Shown here: one piece after another, positions 16,595 through 25,129 of the stretch
Numbering within the stretch: the first letter of the stretch is position 1
How the letters are laid out: each line of letters starts with the position of its first letter
NCBI RefSeq assembly: GCF_014831675.1
Contig: NZ_VJXY01000001.1
Location: forward strand, 303,324 to 367,323
DNA: 64,000 bases
Direction of reading: 5' to 3'
Origin: Komarekiella delphini-convector SJRDD-AB1
Lineage (GTDB): Bacteria > Cyanobacteriota > Cyanobacteriia > Cyanobacteriales > Nostocaceae
Translations under genes and position numbers: made by a program
The notes under the pieces: generated by a model
Databases searched by the model: none
Told to the model about the DNA's origin: nothing
The model's input: the letters and a program-made list of their open reading frames with translations, nothing else

Positions 16595-18640
16595 ATGGTT
16601 AAATCTGCTCCCCCCATAGTCAACCGTAAGCCTTCAAAAGTAGAAGGCATCAAAGAAAAAAGTAACTTTTTGCGTGAACCTGTAGCAACTGAAATACTTC
16701 AGGACACAACCCACTTTACTGAAGATGCAGTACAACTCCTGAAGTTCCACGGTTCTTACCAGCAAGATAACCGTGACAATCGCGCTAAGGGTCAAGAGAA
16801 AGATTATCAATTTATGCTGCGGACAAAAAATCCGGGTGGTTTAGTACCGCCGCAGCTGTATCTGGCTTTAGACAAGTTGGCTGATGAATATGGTAATCAA
16901 ACATTGCGAGCAACCACCCGTCAAGGGTTTCAACTGCACGGAATTTTAAAGAAGAATCTCAAAACAGCAATTGCCACCATCGTCAAAAATTTGGGTTCGA
17001 CTTTGGGAGCTTGCGGCGACATCAACCGCAATGTGATGGCACCACCAGTTCCCTATAAGAATCGCCCAGAATACCAATATGCTTGGGAATATGCTCAGAA
17101 TATTGCTGACTTGCTATCAGCGCAAACGGGCGCTTATTACGAAATTTGGTTAGATGGAGAAAAGGCAATTAGTGCTGAAGAAGACCCAAAGGTAAAGGCA
17201 GCCCGACAGCACAATGGCAATGGCACAATTGTTCATGGCACTGAAGAACCGATTTATGGCACGCACTACATGCCGCGTAAGTTCAAAATTTGCGTGACAG
17301 TGCCAGGAGATAATTCAGTTGATTTATATTCCCAAGACCTGACCTTGGTAGTAATTACCAATAAGCAGGGAGAATTAGAGGGATTTAATATCTTTGCTGG
17401 TGGTGGCTTAGGTAGGACACACAATAAAGAAGAAACATTCGCTAGACTAGCAGATCAAATTGGCTATGTAGCCAAAGATGATGTTTACGACGTAGTGAAA
17501 GCGATTGTTGCCACTCAGAGAGATTATGGCGATCGCACTGACCGCCGTCATGCCAGATTAAAATATTTAATCAACGATTGGGGTGTGGATAAATTCCGCG
17601 CTCAAGTCGAAGAATATTTTGGCAAACCAGTTGCACCCTTCAAACCACTGCCAGAGTTTAAATATCAAGACTTCCTCGGCTGGGATGAACAAGGCGATGG
17701 TAAGTTATTCTTAGGAATTTCCATTGATAATGGGCGAATTAAGAATGAAGGTACGTTTCAACTAAAAACTGCCCTAAGAGAAATTGTTGAGCAATTTAAC
17801 TTGCCTATCCGCCTGACGCCCAACCATAACGTGATTTTTTACGACATCGAACCAGAGAATAAGCAAGCCATTCAAGATATTCTCAATAGTCATGGCGTCG
17901 TCTCTGAACCTGAAAAAATCGAGCCTTTGGTGCGTTATGCTATGGCTTGTCCGGCTTTGCCCACTTGCGGCTTAGCAATCACCGAATCGGAACGAGCAAT
18001 ACCGGGCATTTTGGAGCGGATTCGTAACCTGCTTGATAAATTAGGTTTACAAAAAGAGCATTTTGTGGTAAGGATGACAGGCTGCCCCAACGGTTGTGCT
18101 CGTCCCTACTTGGCAGAACTGGGCTTTGTCGGTAGTGCTCCAGAATCTTACCAATTATGGTTAGGGGGTTCGCCAGATCAAACTAGGCTGGCACTACCTT
18201 ATATGGAACGCCTGCACCATAACGACTTAGAAACCCAGCTAAAACCGATTTTTACCTACTTTAAGCAGTCACGGAAATCTGAGGAAAGTTTTGGTGATTT
18301 TTGCGATCGCGTTGGTTTTGATGCCATCCGCGAATTTGCTGCTAATTACGAATCTGAAACCGTTGCAACAGCAGAGATTACAGACGATGCTGATGGTTTA
18401 GTGGAAACAATGGCAGACTCTACTATCGCAGAAATCACAGAAGAGAGCGGGTATCAGGAAGTAGCGATCGCTAATACTACTATTACTACTGGTAAAGCGC
18501 GGCGGCGCGTCAGCCTCCAAGATGACATATACATCAAGGTGAAGGAAACCGCAACTCGCCAAGGTAAGCCGATGACTCAGCTAGTTAATGAGGCGGTAGC
18601 AGCTTACCTAAATAATCTGCCGTCAGAACCTCATCCTTAA
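16595..18640 (+). CDS. sir: ferredoxin-dependent assimilatory sulfite reductase with C-terminal RHH-like tail
   Basis: 681 aa. It reduces sulfite to sulfide with six electrons from ferredoxin in sulfur assimilation. The N-terminal half has [12 protein letters not shown] and the siroheme-binding stretch [17 protein letters not shown]. The [4Fe-4S]/siroheme cysteines are C452, C458, C497 and C501 ([13 protein letters not shown] and [18 protein letters not shown]). Beyond the usual end near residue 600, an acidic linker leads to about 45 residues starting [20 protein letters not shown] and ending [12 protein letters not shown]. These have the pattern of a ribbon-helix-helix DNA-binding fold. This tail is not needed for catalysis and might bind DNA or tune oligomerisation (inference). 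Confidence 0.95.
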   Translation: MVKSAPPIVNRKPSKVEGIKEKSNFLREPVATEILQDTTHFTEDAVQLLKFHGSYQQDNRDNRAKGQEKDYQFMLRTKNPGGLVPPQLYLALDKLADEYGNQTLRATTRQGFQLHGILKKNLKTAIATIVKNLGSTLGACGDINRNVMAPPVPYKNRPEYQYAWEYAQNIADLLSAQTGAYYEIWLDGEKAISAEEDPKVKAARQHNGNGTIVHGTEEPIYGTHYMPRKFKICVTVPGDNSVDLYSQDLTLVVITNKQGELEGFNIFAGGGLGRTHNKEETFARLADQIGYVAKDDVYDVVKAIVATQRDYGDRTDRRHARLKYLINDWGVDKFRAQVEEYFGKPVAPFKPLPEFKYQDFLGWDEQGDGKLFLGISIDNGRIKNEGTFQLKTALREIVEQFNLPIRLTPNHNVIFYDIEPENKQAIQDILNSHGVVSEPEKIEPLVRYAMACPALPTCGLAITESERAIPGILERIRNLLDKLGLQKEHFVVRMTGCPNGCARPYLAELGFVGSAPESYQLWLGGSPDQTRLALPYMERLHHNDLETQLKPIFTYFKQSRKSEESFGDFCDRVGFDAIREFAANYESETVATAEITDDADGLVETMADSTIAEITEESGYQEVAIANTTITTGKARRRVSLQDDIYIKVKETATRQGKPMTQLVNEAVAAYLNNLPSEPHP

Positions 18641-18657
18641 TCTCCTCGCTGTCAACA

Positions 18658-19386
18658 ATGAGCAGGGCAAAAAATCCCATGTCTCAACTGCAACGAATTG
18701 CGATCGCACCTTCCCAACTCCAACAAGGGCAAATTTTGCTCACCAAAGATCAGCAACATTACCTAGGGCGTGTGTTGCGTTTGCGTGAGGGCGATCGCTT
18801 TATTGCAATGGATGGGATAGGAAAATGGTGGTTAGCGCAGTTAGAAGGAGAACAAGCACAGGTTTTAGAACCACTTACAGTAGAAACCGAATTACCTGTA
18901 TCGATTACCCTCATAGCGGCGTTGCCCAAAGGCAATGGATTTGATGAAGTAGTGCGGTGTTGTACGGAATTGGGAGTAGCCTGTATTGCTCCTGTGCTGA
19001 GCGATCGCACTTTACTTCATCCCAGTCCCCAAAAACTCGAACGCTGGCGACGCATCGCCGCCGAAGCCGCTGAGCAATCAGAGCGCTCTTTTGTGCCGAC
19101 AATTTTAGAACCTGTTGCTTTTAGTACAGAGTTGTCATTTGTAAATAGCCAGCGATATATCTGTGTAGCACGGGGGGATTTTCCCCATTTAAGAGATTGT
19201 TTACAATACAAAAAACAAAGAGATATTGTGATTGCTATCGGCCCAGAGGGTGGATGGACAGAAAAAGAAGTTCAAGATGCGATCGCATCTGGATTCCAAC
19301 CTGTTTCTCTTGGTCGTCGCATCCTCCGAGCAGTGACAGCCCCAGTAGTAGCTTTATCCTTGATTACCGCAGCTTGTGAAGTATAA
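18658..19386 (+). CDS. rsmE: 16S rRNA (uracil-1498-N3)-methyltransferase
   Basis: 242 aa, a SPOUT-class enzyme that methylates U1498 of 16S rRNA. An N-terminal PUA-like region (HYLGRVLRLREGDRFIAMDG) is followed by the SPOUT domain with IAIGPEGGWTEKEVQDA and SLGRRILRAVTAPVVAL, which form the trefoil-knot SAM site. ATG 18679 (MSQLQRIAIAP) in the same frame is an equally plausible start, giving 235 aa. It lies 17 bp after sir, same strand. Confidence 0.93.
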   Translation: MSRAKNPMSQLQRIAIAPSQLQQGQILLTKDQQHYLGRVLRLREGDRFIAMDGIGKWWLAQLEGEQAQVLEPLTVETELPVSITLIAALPKGNGFDEVVRCCTELGVACIAPVLSDRTLLHPSPQKLERWRRIAAEAAEQSERSFVPTILEPVAFSTELSFVNSQRYICVARGDFPHLRDCLQYKKQRDIVIAIGPEGGWTEKEVQDAIASGFQPVSLGRRILRAVTAPVVALSLITAACEV

Positions 19387-19454
19387 ATGATTTATACCTC
19401 ACGCAAAGTCATCTTTGTTTGAGGCATCACTCCAGCGTGCATTTAAAGTAAGTG

Positions 19455-20543
19455 ATGATTGAGCAAGTTGCGATCGCCTTTGAGCGTAAAGACTATCAAA
19501 CAGCTGCTAAATTACTCAAACAGCTGTTAGCAGAATCACCAGAAAATCCTTGGGTGCAATTTTACCTCGCAAGACTGCACGAAGTGTCCCAAAAGCGCCA
19601 AGATGCGGAAAAAATTTATCGCCAACTGTTGCGAGATACAACCAATACCAAAATAGTCATACAAGCACGTCAAGGTTTGCGGCGACTCCAAGAACTTGAG
19701 CAGGAAGAAAGACAAAGAGCTATTTCCCAAGCAACAGCCCAAGCAAGTAACACAGAGCTTGGCATACTAATCTTAGAACCTTTGGGTAACGAGCTTAAAA
19801 CAGAAGCATCTCGAAAATTTGCCCAAATTATGCAGCTAGATCCTTACACTGCAAGGTTAATGCTACCAAGCCGGGGCTGGCGATTGTACCGCAGTGGACA
19901 AATAGGAGAATTAAAATTTTATGGTCAACAGCTACAGCTCTCTAGCATTCCCTGCTTCTGGACAACCATAGCTCAGATTCAGCAAATTCAAGTTTTTCAA
20001 GTCAAATACTTTCTAGAATCTGACCGACAAGCTACTGTTGTTTGTTGTAACCAAGCAAATCAACTCGGTTCTTTAACTTTTGACTGGTTAGAAGTTAAAG
20101 CACAAGTCATGGGACTATTACCCATATTTGAGGAAGTTGTAGATCGCGGCGTGCGCGGTAAACTGGAACGGAAGACCCAAATACAAGACTATGCTCAGTT
20201 TTGTGATTTACACTTACCTGGCAGACGTTGTATTGTGCGACTCTATGATAATGGCTATAACTTCCAACAAGGTGTCAAAATTATTTCCCAAGCTAGCCAA
20301 AATACAATCAGGATTAATTGGAACAGTCTATTGAGTTGGGTTGAGAAGCAACTACCCCAAGTCAAAATTTGGTCAGATTTCACAGCCTTTGCAGACACAG
20401 TATTGGAGCAAACAGAAATGCTGGGTCAAATCCAATCTCACATTCACCTGCTTCGTAGGGAACAGACTAATTGGGACCCAGCTTTTCATTTATATAGTGG
20501 ATTGGTATTTGTTAAAGATTTGGTGATGGATAATGAGTTATGA
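19455..20543 (+). CDS. TPR-containing cyanobacterial hypothetical protein
   Basis: 362 aa from ATG 19455. The preceding GTG 19452 is also possible. Residues about 1-85 hold two TPR-type helical repeats (IAFERKDYQTAAKLLKQLLA, then PWVQFYLARLHEVSQKRQDA), followed by a Gln/Glu-rich helix. The remainder (about 95-362) is a conserved globular region without a recognised name, containing PSRGWRLYRSGQIGELKFYG and LHLPGRRCIVRLYDNGYNF. No membrane segment. It is probably a protein-interaction protein. Role unknown. Confidence 0.68.
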   Translation: MIEQVAIAFERKDYQTAAKLLKQLLAESPENPWVQFYLARLHEVSQKRQDAEKIYRQLLRDTTNTKIVIQARQGLRRLQELEQEERQRAISQATAQASNTELGILILEPLGNELKTEASRKFAQIMQLDPYTARLMLPSRGWRLYRSGQIGELKFYGQQLQLSSIPCFWTTIAQIQQIQVFQVKYFLESDRQATVVCCNQANQLGSLTFDWLEVKAQVMGLLPIFEEVVDRGVRGKLERKTQIQDYAQFCDLHLPGRRCIVRLYDNGYNFQQGVKIISQASQNTIRINWNSLLSWVEKQLPQVKIWSDFTAFADTVLEQTEMLGQIQSHIHLLRREQTNWDPAFHLYSGLVFVKDLVMDNEL

Positions 20544-20563
20544 CGTTTCCATCAATTACCAAA

Positions 20564-20690
20564 AACGAGGAATTTTAGCCTAACGTAGCCTTAGCCCCTG
20601 GACGGCGAAGACTGTTAGAGTTAGTAACCGCAAGAGCGAGATATTTGGGCACAAGTTGTAGATTTAGCTAACTACTCTTTGATTACTTTT
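20564..20690 (-). pseudogene. decayed tandem duplicate of the 3' end of the Ala/Lys-rich gene
   Basis: The sequence GCCCCTGGACGGCGA and its surroundings occur twice: at 20594 onward and, in the living gene, at 20741 onward (shift 147 bp). Similarity covers the whole 3' part, including the ends (GAATTTTAGCCTAACG versus GAGTTTTAACCTGACG). The outer copy has lost about 25 bp and carries an in-frame TAG plus a frameshift. The present stop of the living gene (20683-20685) lies in sequence that aligns with the duplicate, so the duplication junction set the current C-terminus. Confidence 0.8.
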
Positions 20691-21294
20691 GCTGAGGAGT
20701 TTTAACCTGACGTGCCATTTCGAGGTAAGCACTCATATTCGCCCCTGGACGGCGACGACCGTTAGAGCTAGTAACCGAAGGAGCGAGATATTTGGGCGCA
20801 AAAGTGGTTTCAGTTGGCTGCTCTTTGAGTACTTTAGCCGCCGCAGCTTTTGCATTTTTGCCAGGTTCAACCTTAAGACCTTCAGCAGTCTGAACTAACT
20901 CAACATCGGCTGGTTTTGCCTTTTTAGCTGATTTCGTCTCTTTAACTGCCTTTGCCTTAGTCTTAGCTGCGGCGGTTTTTGTTCCGTTCAATGAATCTGA
21001 TTGGGATGGTTCTGGTGTATCTGATACAAATGTTTCCGTTGCTTTCTTGGCACTGGATGTAACTGTTTCCGTTGCTTTCTTCGCATTCGATGCAACTGTT
21101 TCCGCTGCTTTCTTGGCGCTTGATGCTACCTCTTTAGCTGCTTCTTTAGCCGTGTCTAGAGCAGCATCTAGCGGTTTTGCATCTTTGGTTTCGTCTAATT
21201 CTAAGAAGTAACCGTTGCCTTTTTTCTTTCCAGGTAATAGCCCAGTCACGAAACCCAGAATACTGGTGATTAATTTTTTGATAAAACCGATCAT
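20683..21294 (-). CDS. Ala/Lys-rich repeat protein with amphipathic N-terminus
   Basis: 203 aa. The N-terminus, MIGFIKKLITSILGFVTGLL, looks like a membrane-associating helix. Residues about 45-95 hold imperfect repeats of the type SSAKKAAETVAS, predicted to be helical, in an LEA/histone-H1-like composition. A Lys/Ala-rich linker then leads to a conserved C-terminal stretch with FAPKYLAPSVTSSNGRRRPG and NMSAYLEMARQVK. The family has no assigned function that I know. The composition suggests a disordered, membrane-tethered or nucleic-acid-binding protein (inference). Its 3' end was tandemly duplicated. Confidence 0.7.
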   Translation of the reverse strand: MIGFIKKLITSILGFVTGLLPGKKKGNGYFLELDETKDAKPLDAALDTAKEAAKEVASSAKKAAETVASNAKKATETVTSSAKKATETFVSDTPEPSQSDSLNGTKTAAAKTKAKAVKETKSAKKAKPADVELVQTAEGLKVEPGKNAKAAAAKVLKEQPTETTFAPKYLAPSVTSSNGRRRPGANMSAYLEMARQVKTPQQK

Positions 21295-21710
21295 TACAAT
21301 TGCTCCTGCCTCTTAACTATCTGGAGTTTGACCGCAATTATTAAGAATTACGGCTAAATGTTACATTTTTTTACGCCACTTTATTCTGGTGACAACCCTT
21401 AACTTAAGGTTTGTGCTTAATTAACATTGTAGTAACACTACAGGGCAAATGTTCTCAACTCTTTCTTGCAACCACTTGCAACCTGTATACACCAAGAACT
21501 AATTATGAAATTTTAATGTAACTAAGAGCAAGATTCTGAAAGTATACTTAATAAAAATTAACCTTTCTTTGTTTGGCAGATACTCAATTTTGAGTGAAGT
21601 CAATGGTTTGCTCTTAACCAATGCAAGGAGTGTCATAGCCTGTTGGCAAATGGCGATTGTATCCAGTTAAATTTTCTACAGACTTGATTGAGCCGAACTT
21701 TATAGAATAG
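21295..21710. other. 416-bp divergent intergenic region
   Basis: Promoter space for the minus-strand repeat protein and the plus-strand lipase. It is AT-rich. A GTAACACTACAGGGC stretch lies at about 21430-21445. I see no RNA gene or further ORF. Confidence 0.55.
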
Positions 21711-22379
21711 ATGAGTACTAAAAATCAACAGCGCAATCCCGTTGTGTTAGCACATGGCATTGATGATACAGGGGCAGTCTTCTATAGAATGGCAGACTAC
21801 TTGAAACAACAGGGTTGGTCTGTATATACTCTAAACCTAGTGCCAAATAATGGTGATGTGGGTCTTGATGAGTTGGCAAAGCAGTTAGCCAATTACATTG
21901 CTGCTACCTTTGTGTCAGAACAACCACTGGATTTGGTAGGCTTCAGTATGGGGGGAATTGTCAGCCGTTACTATGTGCAACGGTTGGGGGGAATTGAACG
22001 TGTACAGCGATTTATTACTATATCTTCGCCCCATTATGGAACCGTGACTGCGTATGCTTCCCAGCGTCCTGGATGCGTGCAAATGCGTCCCAACAGCATT
22101 TTTCTGCAAGATTTGAATTCTGATGCTGCCATTCTAAAGCAGCTAAATTTTACTTCTATCTGGACGCCTTATGATTTGATGATTGTACCAGCAAGGAGTT
22201 CACAAATGCCCGTGGGAGGAGAAGTAATAGTGCCAGTGGCGATGCACCCCTGGATGCTGAGAGACTCTAGAAGCTTAGCAGTAGTAGCAGAAGCCCTAAC
22301 AGAGCCTATTAAGTCCTATCCCCAATTTGAGCATGTTCGTAACTCCCAAAAATTGCCTCTGGGTGGCGGTAATACTTGA
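21711..22379 (+). CDS. lipase-like alpha/beta hydrolase
   Basis: 222 aa. An oxyanion-type HG motif (VVLAHGIDDTGAVFYRMADY) comes first and the nucleophile elbow is GFSMGG (LDLVGFSMGGIVSRYYVQ). SSPHYGT follows, as in bacterial lipase/acetyltransferase-like hydrolases, and a late His (VAMHPWM) can complete the triad. It is cytosolic by sequence. It probably hydrolyses acyl esters; the substrate is unknown. Its last 71 bp overlap the 3' end of the convergent VOC gene. Confidence 0.85.
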   Translation: MSTKNQQRNPVVLAHGIDDTGAVFYRMADYLKQQGWSVYTLNLVPNNGDVGLDELAKQLANYIAATFVSEQPLDLVGFSMGGIVSRYYVQRLGGIERVQRFITISSPHYGTVTAYASQRPGCVQMRPNSIFLQDLNSDAAILKQLNFTSIWTPYDLMIVPARSSQMPVGGEVIVPVAMHPWMLRDSRSLAVVAEALTEPIKSYPQFEHVRNSQKLPLGGGNT

Positions 22380-22740
22380 ACTCCATCAAATTATAAAAGG
22401 GATCTTCTAAAAAGAAAGTCCGATGTTCCAGAAGAGAACCAACAAAGCGATTTTTGGGTTCTTCTCTAAAAATTAGCTGTTGTAGTTGTGCCCTTTCTAA
22501 TAAGTCTTCCCAATCACGTTCTTGGGTAAAAATTAGCCCAAAGTGTCTGGGATAAATAGTACGTTGAGGTGACAAGGGTTCTTTAGTGACATGGGCTACT
22601 AATTGATGACCGTAGAGATTGAGAATTAGAGCATGGTGATTTTCACGACCAGAAATGCAGCCCAAGCCTTCAACATAATATGCTTTTGTTTGGGCAATAT
22701 TAGTCACAGGGAAGGCAAGATGAAATAAAGTTTGGTTCAT
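22309..22740 (-). CDS. VOC (glyoxalase/bleomycin-resistance fold) protein
   Basis: 143 aa from ATG 22740. An in-frame ATG at 22749 adds MQA. The VOC pattern is clear: LFHLAFPVTNIAQTKAYYVE, then HQLVAHV, then RHFGLIF, and FFLEDPFYNLMEFKYY, whose His and Glu positions could bind metal. Members include dioxygenases, glyoxalases and resistance proteins. The substrate is unknown. It is convergent with, and overlaps by 71 bp, the lipase gene. Confidence 0.85.
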   Translation of the reverse strand: MNQTLFHLAFPVTNIAQTKAYYVEGLGCISGRENHHALILNLYGHQLVAHVTKEPLSPQRTIYPRHFGLIFTQERDWEDLLERAQLQQLIFREEPKNRFVGSLLEHRTFFLEDPFYNLMEFKYYRHPEAIFGSYEHAQIGDRT

Positions 22741-23233
22741 AGCTTGCATTGAGGAGACTGGTGGTTAATACTATCTATAAATTTATGTTAATGAGATTCA
22801 GTTACGGTCAATGTGAACACAGTTTTAATTGACCTTAACTTATATGCTTATGGCCAAGTTTAGATTTAAACGCTATATAATTTGCGACTAAGCTTTTGGC
22901 TATGATTAAAATTCTGATAGTTCTAACTTCATCCTAGCCTGCGGCAAGCTGCTACCGACGTTCTGCCTATAGGAAGCTGAACCTTGAACTTTCTTATGCG
23001 TCTACATAATTCATACTTATAACGATTTGTGTGCAGTCATAGTCATTTATATTTGCGTGGACAAGCGTGTAAATATTCAGGCGTTGCGCTTATAAGATAT
23101 TGCCTGTATTTTGACATTCTTGCTTTGGGAGCGATCGCTATTCAGTAAATAATATAAACATATTACATAGTTTGGAGGAGGTAGGGTCAAACGGTTAAGC
23201 TTTGAATGTAAAACAACTTGTGATTGATTAGTG
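22741..23233. other. about 490-bp intergenic region
   Basis: Between the VOC gene (minus) and the DUF92 gene (plus). It contains a GC-rich insert at about 22932-22985 (GCCTGCGGCAAGCTGCTACC) resembling dispersed Nostoc filler, and otherwise AT-rich DNA. A minus ORF at 23077-23415 covers part of it but runs antisense into the DUF92 gene and shows no family pattern. Confidence 0.55.
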
Positions 23234-24040
23234 ATGATATCTTTAATTAATTCTGTAAATCCCTGGTTAGTTGGAGTAAGTTTAAACACAATTTTGTTAG
23301 GCATAGCAGCAATCGCTCCCAAAAAATTGCTGACCCCGGCTGGATTATTCCACGCTTGGTTATTAGGTGTACTAATTTGGGGAACTCTCGGCTGGCAAGG
23401 ATATGTAGTAGTCATGTTCTATTTTATAGTCGGTTCTGGAGTTACACGCATCGGCATGGCCCAAAAAGAAGCAGAAGGAATTGCCGAAAAGCGTTCTGGG
23501 GCAAGAGGCCCAGAAAATGTCTGGGGTTCAGCTTTAACTGGGGCGTTATGTGCTTTGGGAGTAGGGATAATAAATTCAGGATTTCTCCTACCCAGTCCCC
23601 AGTCCCTAGCCCCCAGTCCCCAATCCCTACTATTGTTGGGCTATGTGGCGAGTTTCAGTACCAAACTTTCTGACACCACTGCTAGCGAAGTCGGTAAAGC
23701 ATACGGTAAACGCACCTTTTTGATTACCACACTGCAACCAGTATCTCGTGGAACAGAAGGAGCAGTTAGCTTAGAGGGAACTTTAGCTGGTGTAGTAGCG
23801 TCTGTGGCGATCGCTTTGGTTGGTTGGGGAGTGGGTTTGATTGATCTATGGGGAGTCGCTTGGTGTGTGCTAGCAGCGTTTATTGCCACCAACTTAGAAA
23901 GTGTAATTGGAGCAACGCTGCAATCTAAATACACCTGGCTAACCAACGAAGTGGTAAATATTTTCAACACATTAATAGGTGCGATCGCCGCAATAGTACT
24001 TGCCTGGACATCGACAAGTATCATTGCCGGAGCATTTTGA
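23234..24040 (+). CDS. DUF92 (TIGR00297) membrane protein, VTE6-like
   Basis: 268 aa from ATG 23234. An integral membrane protein with about six to seven helices and the family stretches AEKRSGARGPENVWGSA, TKLSDTTASEVGKAYGKRTF and GTEGAVSLEGTLAG, which carry the conserved polar residues. Plant VTE6 of this family is phytyl-phosphate kinase in tocopherol/phylloquinone synthesis, and a cyanobacterial equivalent role is plausible. Residues about 119-132 (PSPQSLAPSPQSL) are an insertion encoded by the CCCAGTCCCC low-complexity repeat seen in intergenic regions. Confidence 0.85.
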   Translation: MISLINSVNPWLVGVSLNTILLGIAAIAPKKLLTPAGLFHAWLLGVLIWGTLGWQGYVVVMFYFIVGSGVTRIGMAQKEAEGIAEKRSGARGPENVWGSALTGALCALGVGIINSGFLLPSPQSLAPSPQSLLLLGYVASFSTKLSDTTASEVGKAYGKRTFLITTLQPVSRGTEGAVSLEGTLAGVVASVAIALVGWGVGLIDLWGVAWCVLAAFIATNLESVIGATLQSKYTWLTNEVVNIFNTLIGAIAAIVLAWTSTSIIAGAF

Positions 24041-24370
24041 CATTTGTAAAGCTTTTTTACACAATCCGCTCTTGATTAAAAATAATAAAGTCTCTGAGCA
24101 AGTGACTTTCAGTCGTCAGGACAACCCATGCAATGACTTGATTGCTTAGATAATATGCTATTACCCAGATGCAGCATACTATTTTGTTGCTAGACCATAT
24201 AGCGATCAGGCGAAATTAATTTATTTACTAGTTATATAACTTTGCACTCATTTTCTATGTAATTAGTTCACAAAATCTTTATCATATTTATCCATAAATG
24301 ACAAGCTGATTTCTATATGATTTAATTTGAAAGATGCTTAAGTGTTTAACCATTTCCACGTAATTAGTTC
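24041..24370. other. 330-bp intergenic region upstream of the ppiC-exporter pair
   Basis: AT-rich, with TAATTAGTTCA at about 24259 and again at about 24361, near the start of the next gene. The neighbouring CCATAAATGACAAGCTGATTT at about 24291 also resembles the coding CCATCAATGACCAGCCAATTT at 24393. This looks like a weak internal duplication of the gene's 5' end. No gene. Confidence 0.5.
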
Positions 24371-25129
24371 ATGGAATCTTCATCCTTTTTAACCATCAAT
24401 GACCAGCCAATTTCTTTAGAGGAAGTAGTAAAATACCTGCAAGCCTCTGGAAAATTGGGACAATTCATTGGGGACATTCTCCGTCAGCGCGTAATTGAGC
24501 AGGAAATACAAACGCGAGATGATATTGAAATCAGTTCAGCATTAACTGAACAGACAATTATTGATTTTAGGCTAAAAAATCAACTGGCCGACCCCCAAAG
24601 TTTTCAAGAGTGGTTAAATAAAAACAACACAGACTACGCTACCTTCCATGCATCAGTCGTTTTTGGCTTCAAATTAGAAAAGCTGAAAGCTGTAGTTACA
24701 GAAGCCAAAATCCCAGAATATTTCATTGAACGTAAAATTTTTCTGGATCGGATAGTACTCTCTCGCATTTTGGTTGAAAATCGGGAACTGAGTGAAGAAC
24801 TACAAACCCAAATCGAAGAAGGAGGTAGCTTTGAGCAATTAGCTAAAGAATATTCAGTTGCAGATGACCGAATTGTACACGGCATGATGGGGCCAATCAG
24901 TCGAGGAAGTTTACCAGATATACTACGGGCGGCTATTGATGTGGCAAGTCCTGGACAATTAGTAGGGCCAGTAGAACTTGAAGGACGCTATGGTTTGTTT
25001 CGAGTAGAACAATTTCTGCCAGCGTCTTTAGAAGATACTCAACTAAAGCAAGCACTACAAAATGAGTTATTTGAGAAATGGCTAGCAGAGAAAATTCAAA
25101 AGCTGACAGTGAAATTACAAGTGAGTTAA
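24371..25129 (+). CDS. parvulin-type (PpiC) peptidyl-prolyl isomerase paired with an exporter
   Basis: 252 aa, no signal peptide. A helical SurA-like N-terminal region (about 1-125) precedes a parvulin domain at about 130-225, containing RILVENRELSEELQTQI, SFEQLAKEYSVADDR, GPISRGSLPDI and VGPVELEGRYGLFRVE. The core parvulin His/Gly pattern is only partly kept, so activity is uncertain. Its 3' end overlaps the next gene by 52 bp. In cyanobacteria such PpiC genes accompany HetC/HlyB-like exporters, so it may act as a chaperone for the exported protein (inference). Confidence 0.82.
   Translation: MESSSFLTINDQPISLEEVVKYLQASGKLGQFIGDILRQRVIEQEIQTRDDIEISSALTEQTIIDFRLKNQLADPQSFQEWLNKNNTDYATFHASVVFGFKLEKLKAVVTEAKIPEYFIERKIFLDRIVLSRILVENRELSEELQTQIEEGGSFEQLAKEYSVADDRIVHGMMGPISRGSLPDILRAAIDVASPGQLVGPVELEGRYGLFRVEQFLPASLEDTQLKQALQNELFEKWLAEKIQKLTVKLQVS

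Noticed and set aside
23077-23415. Minus-strand ORF antisense to the DUF92 gene 5' end
   Set aside because: Half of it is antisense to a well-supported gene, and its sequence mirrors that gene's codons.
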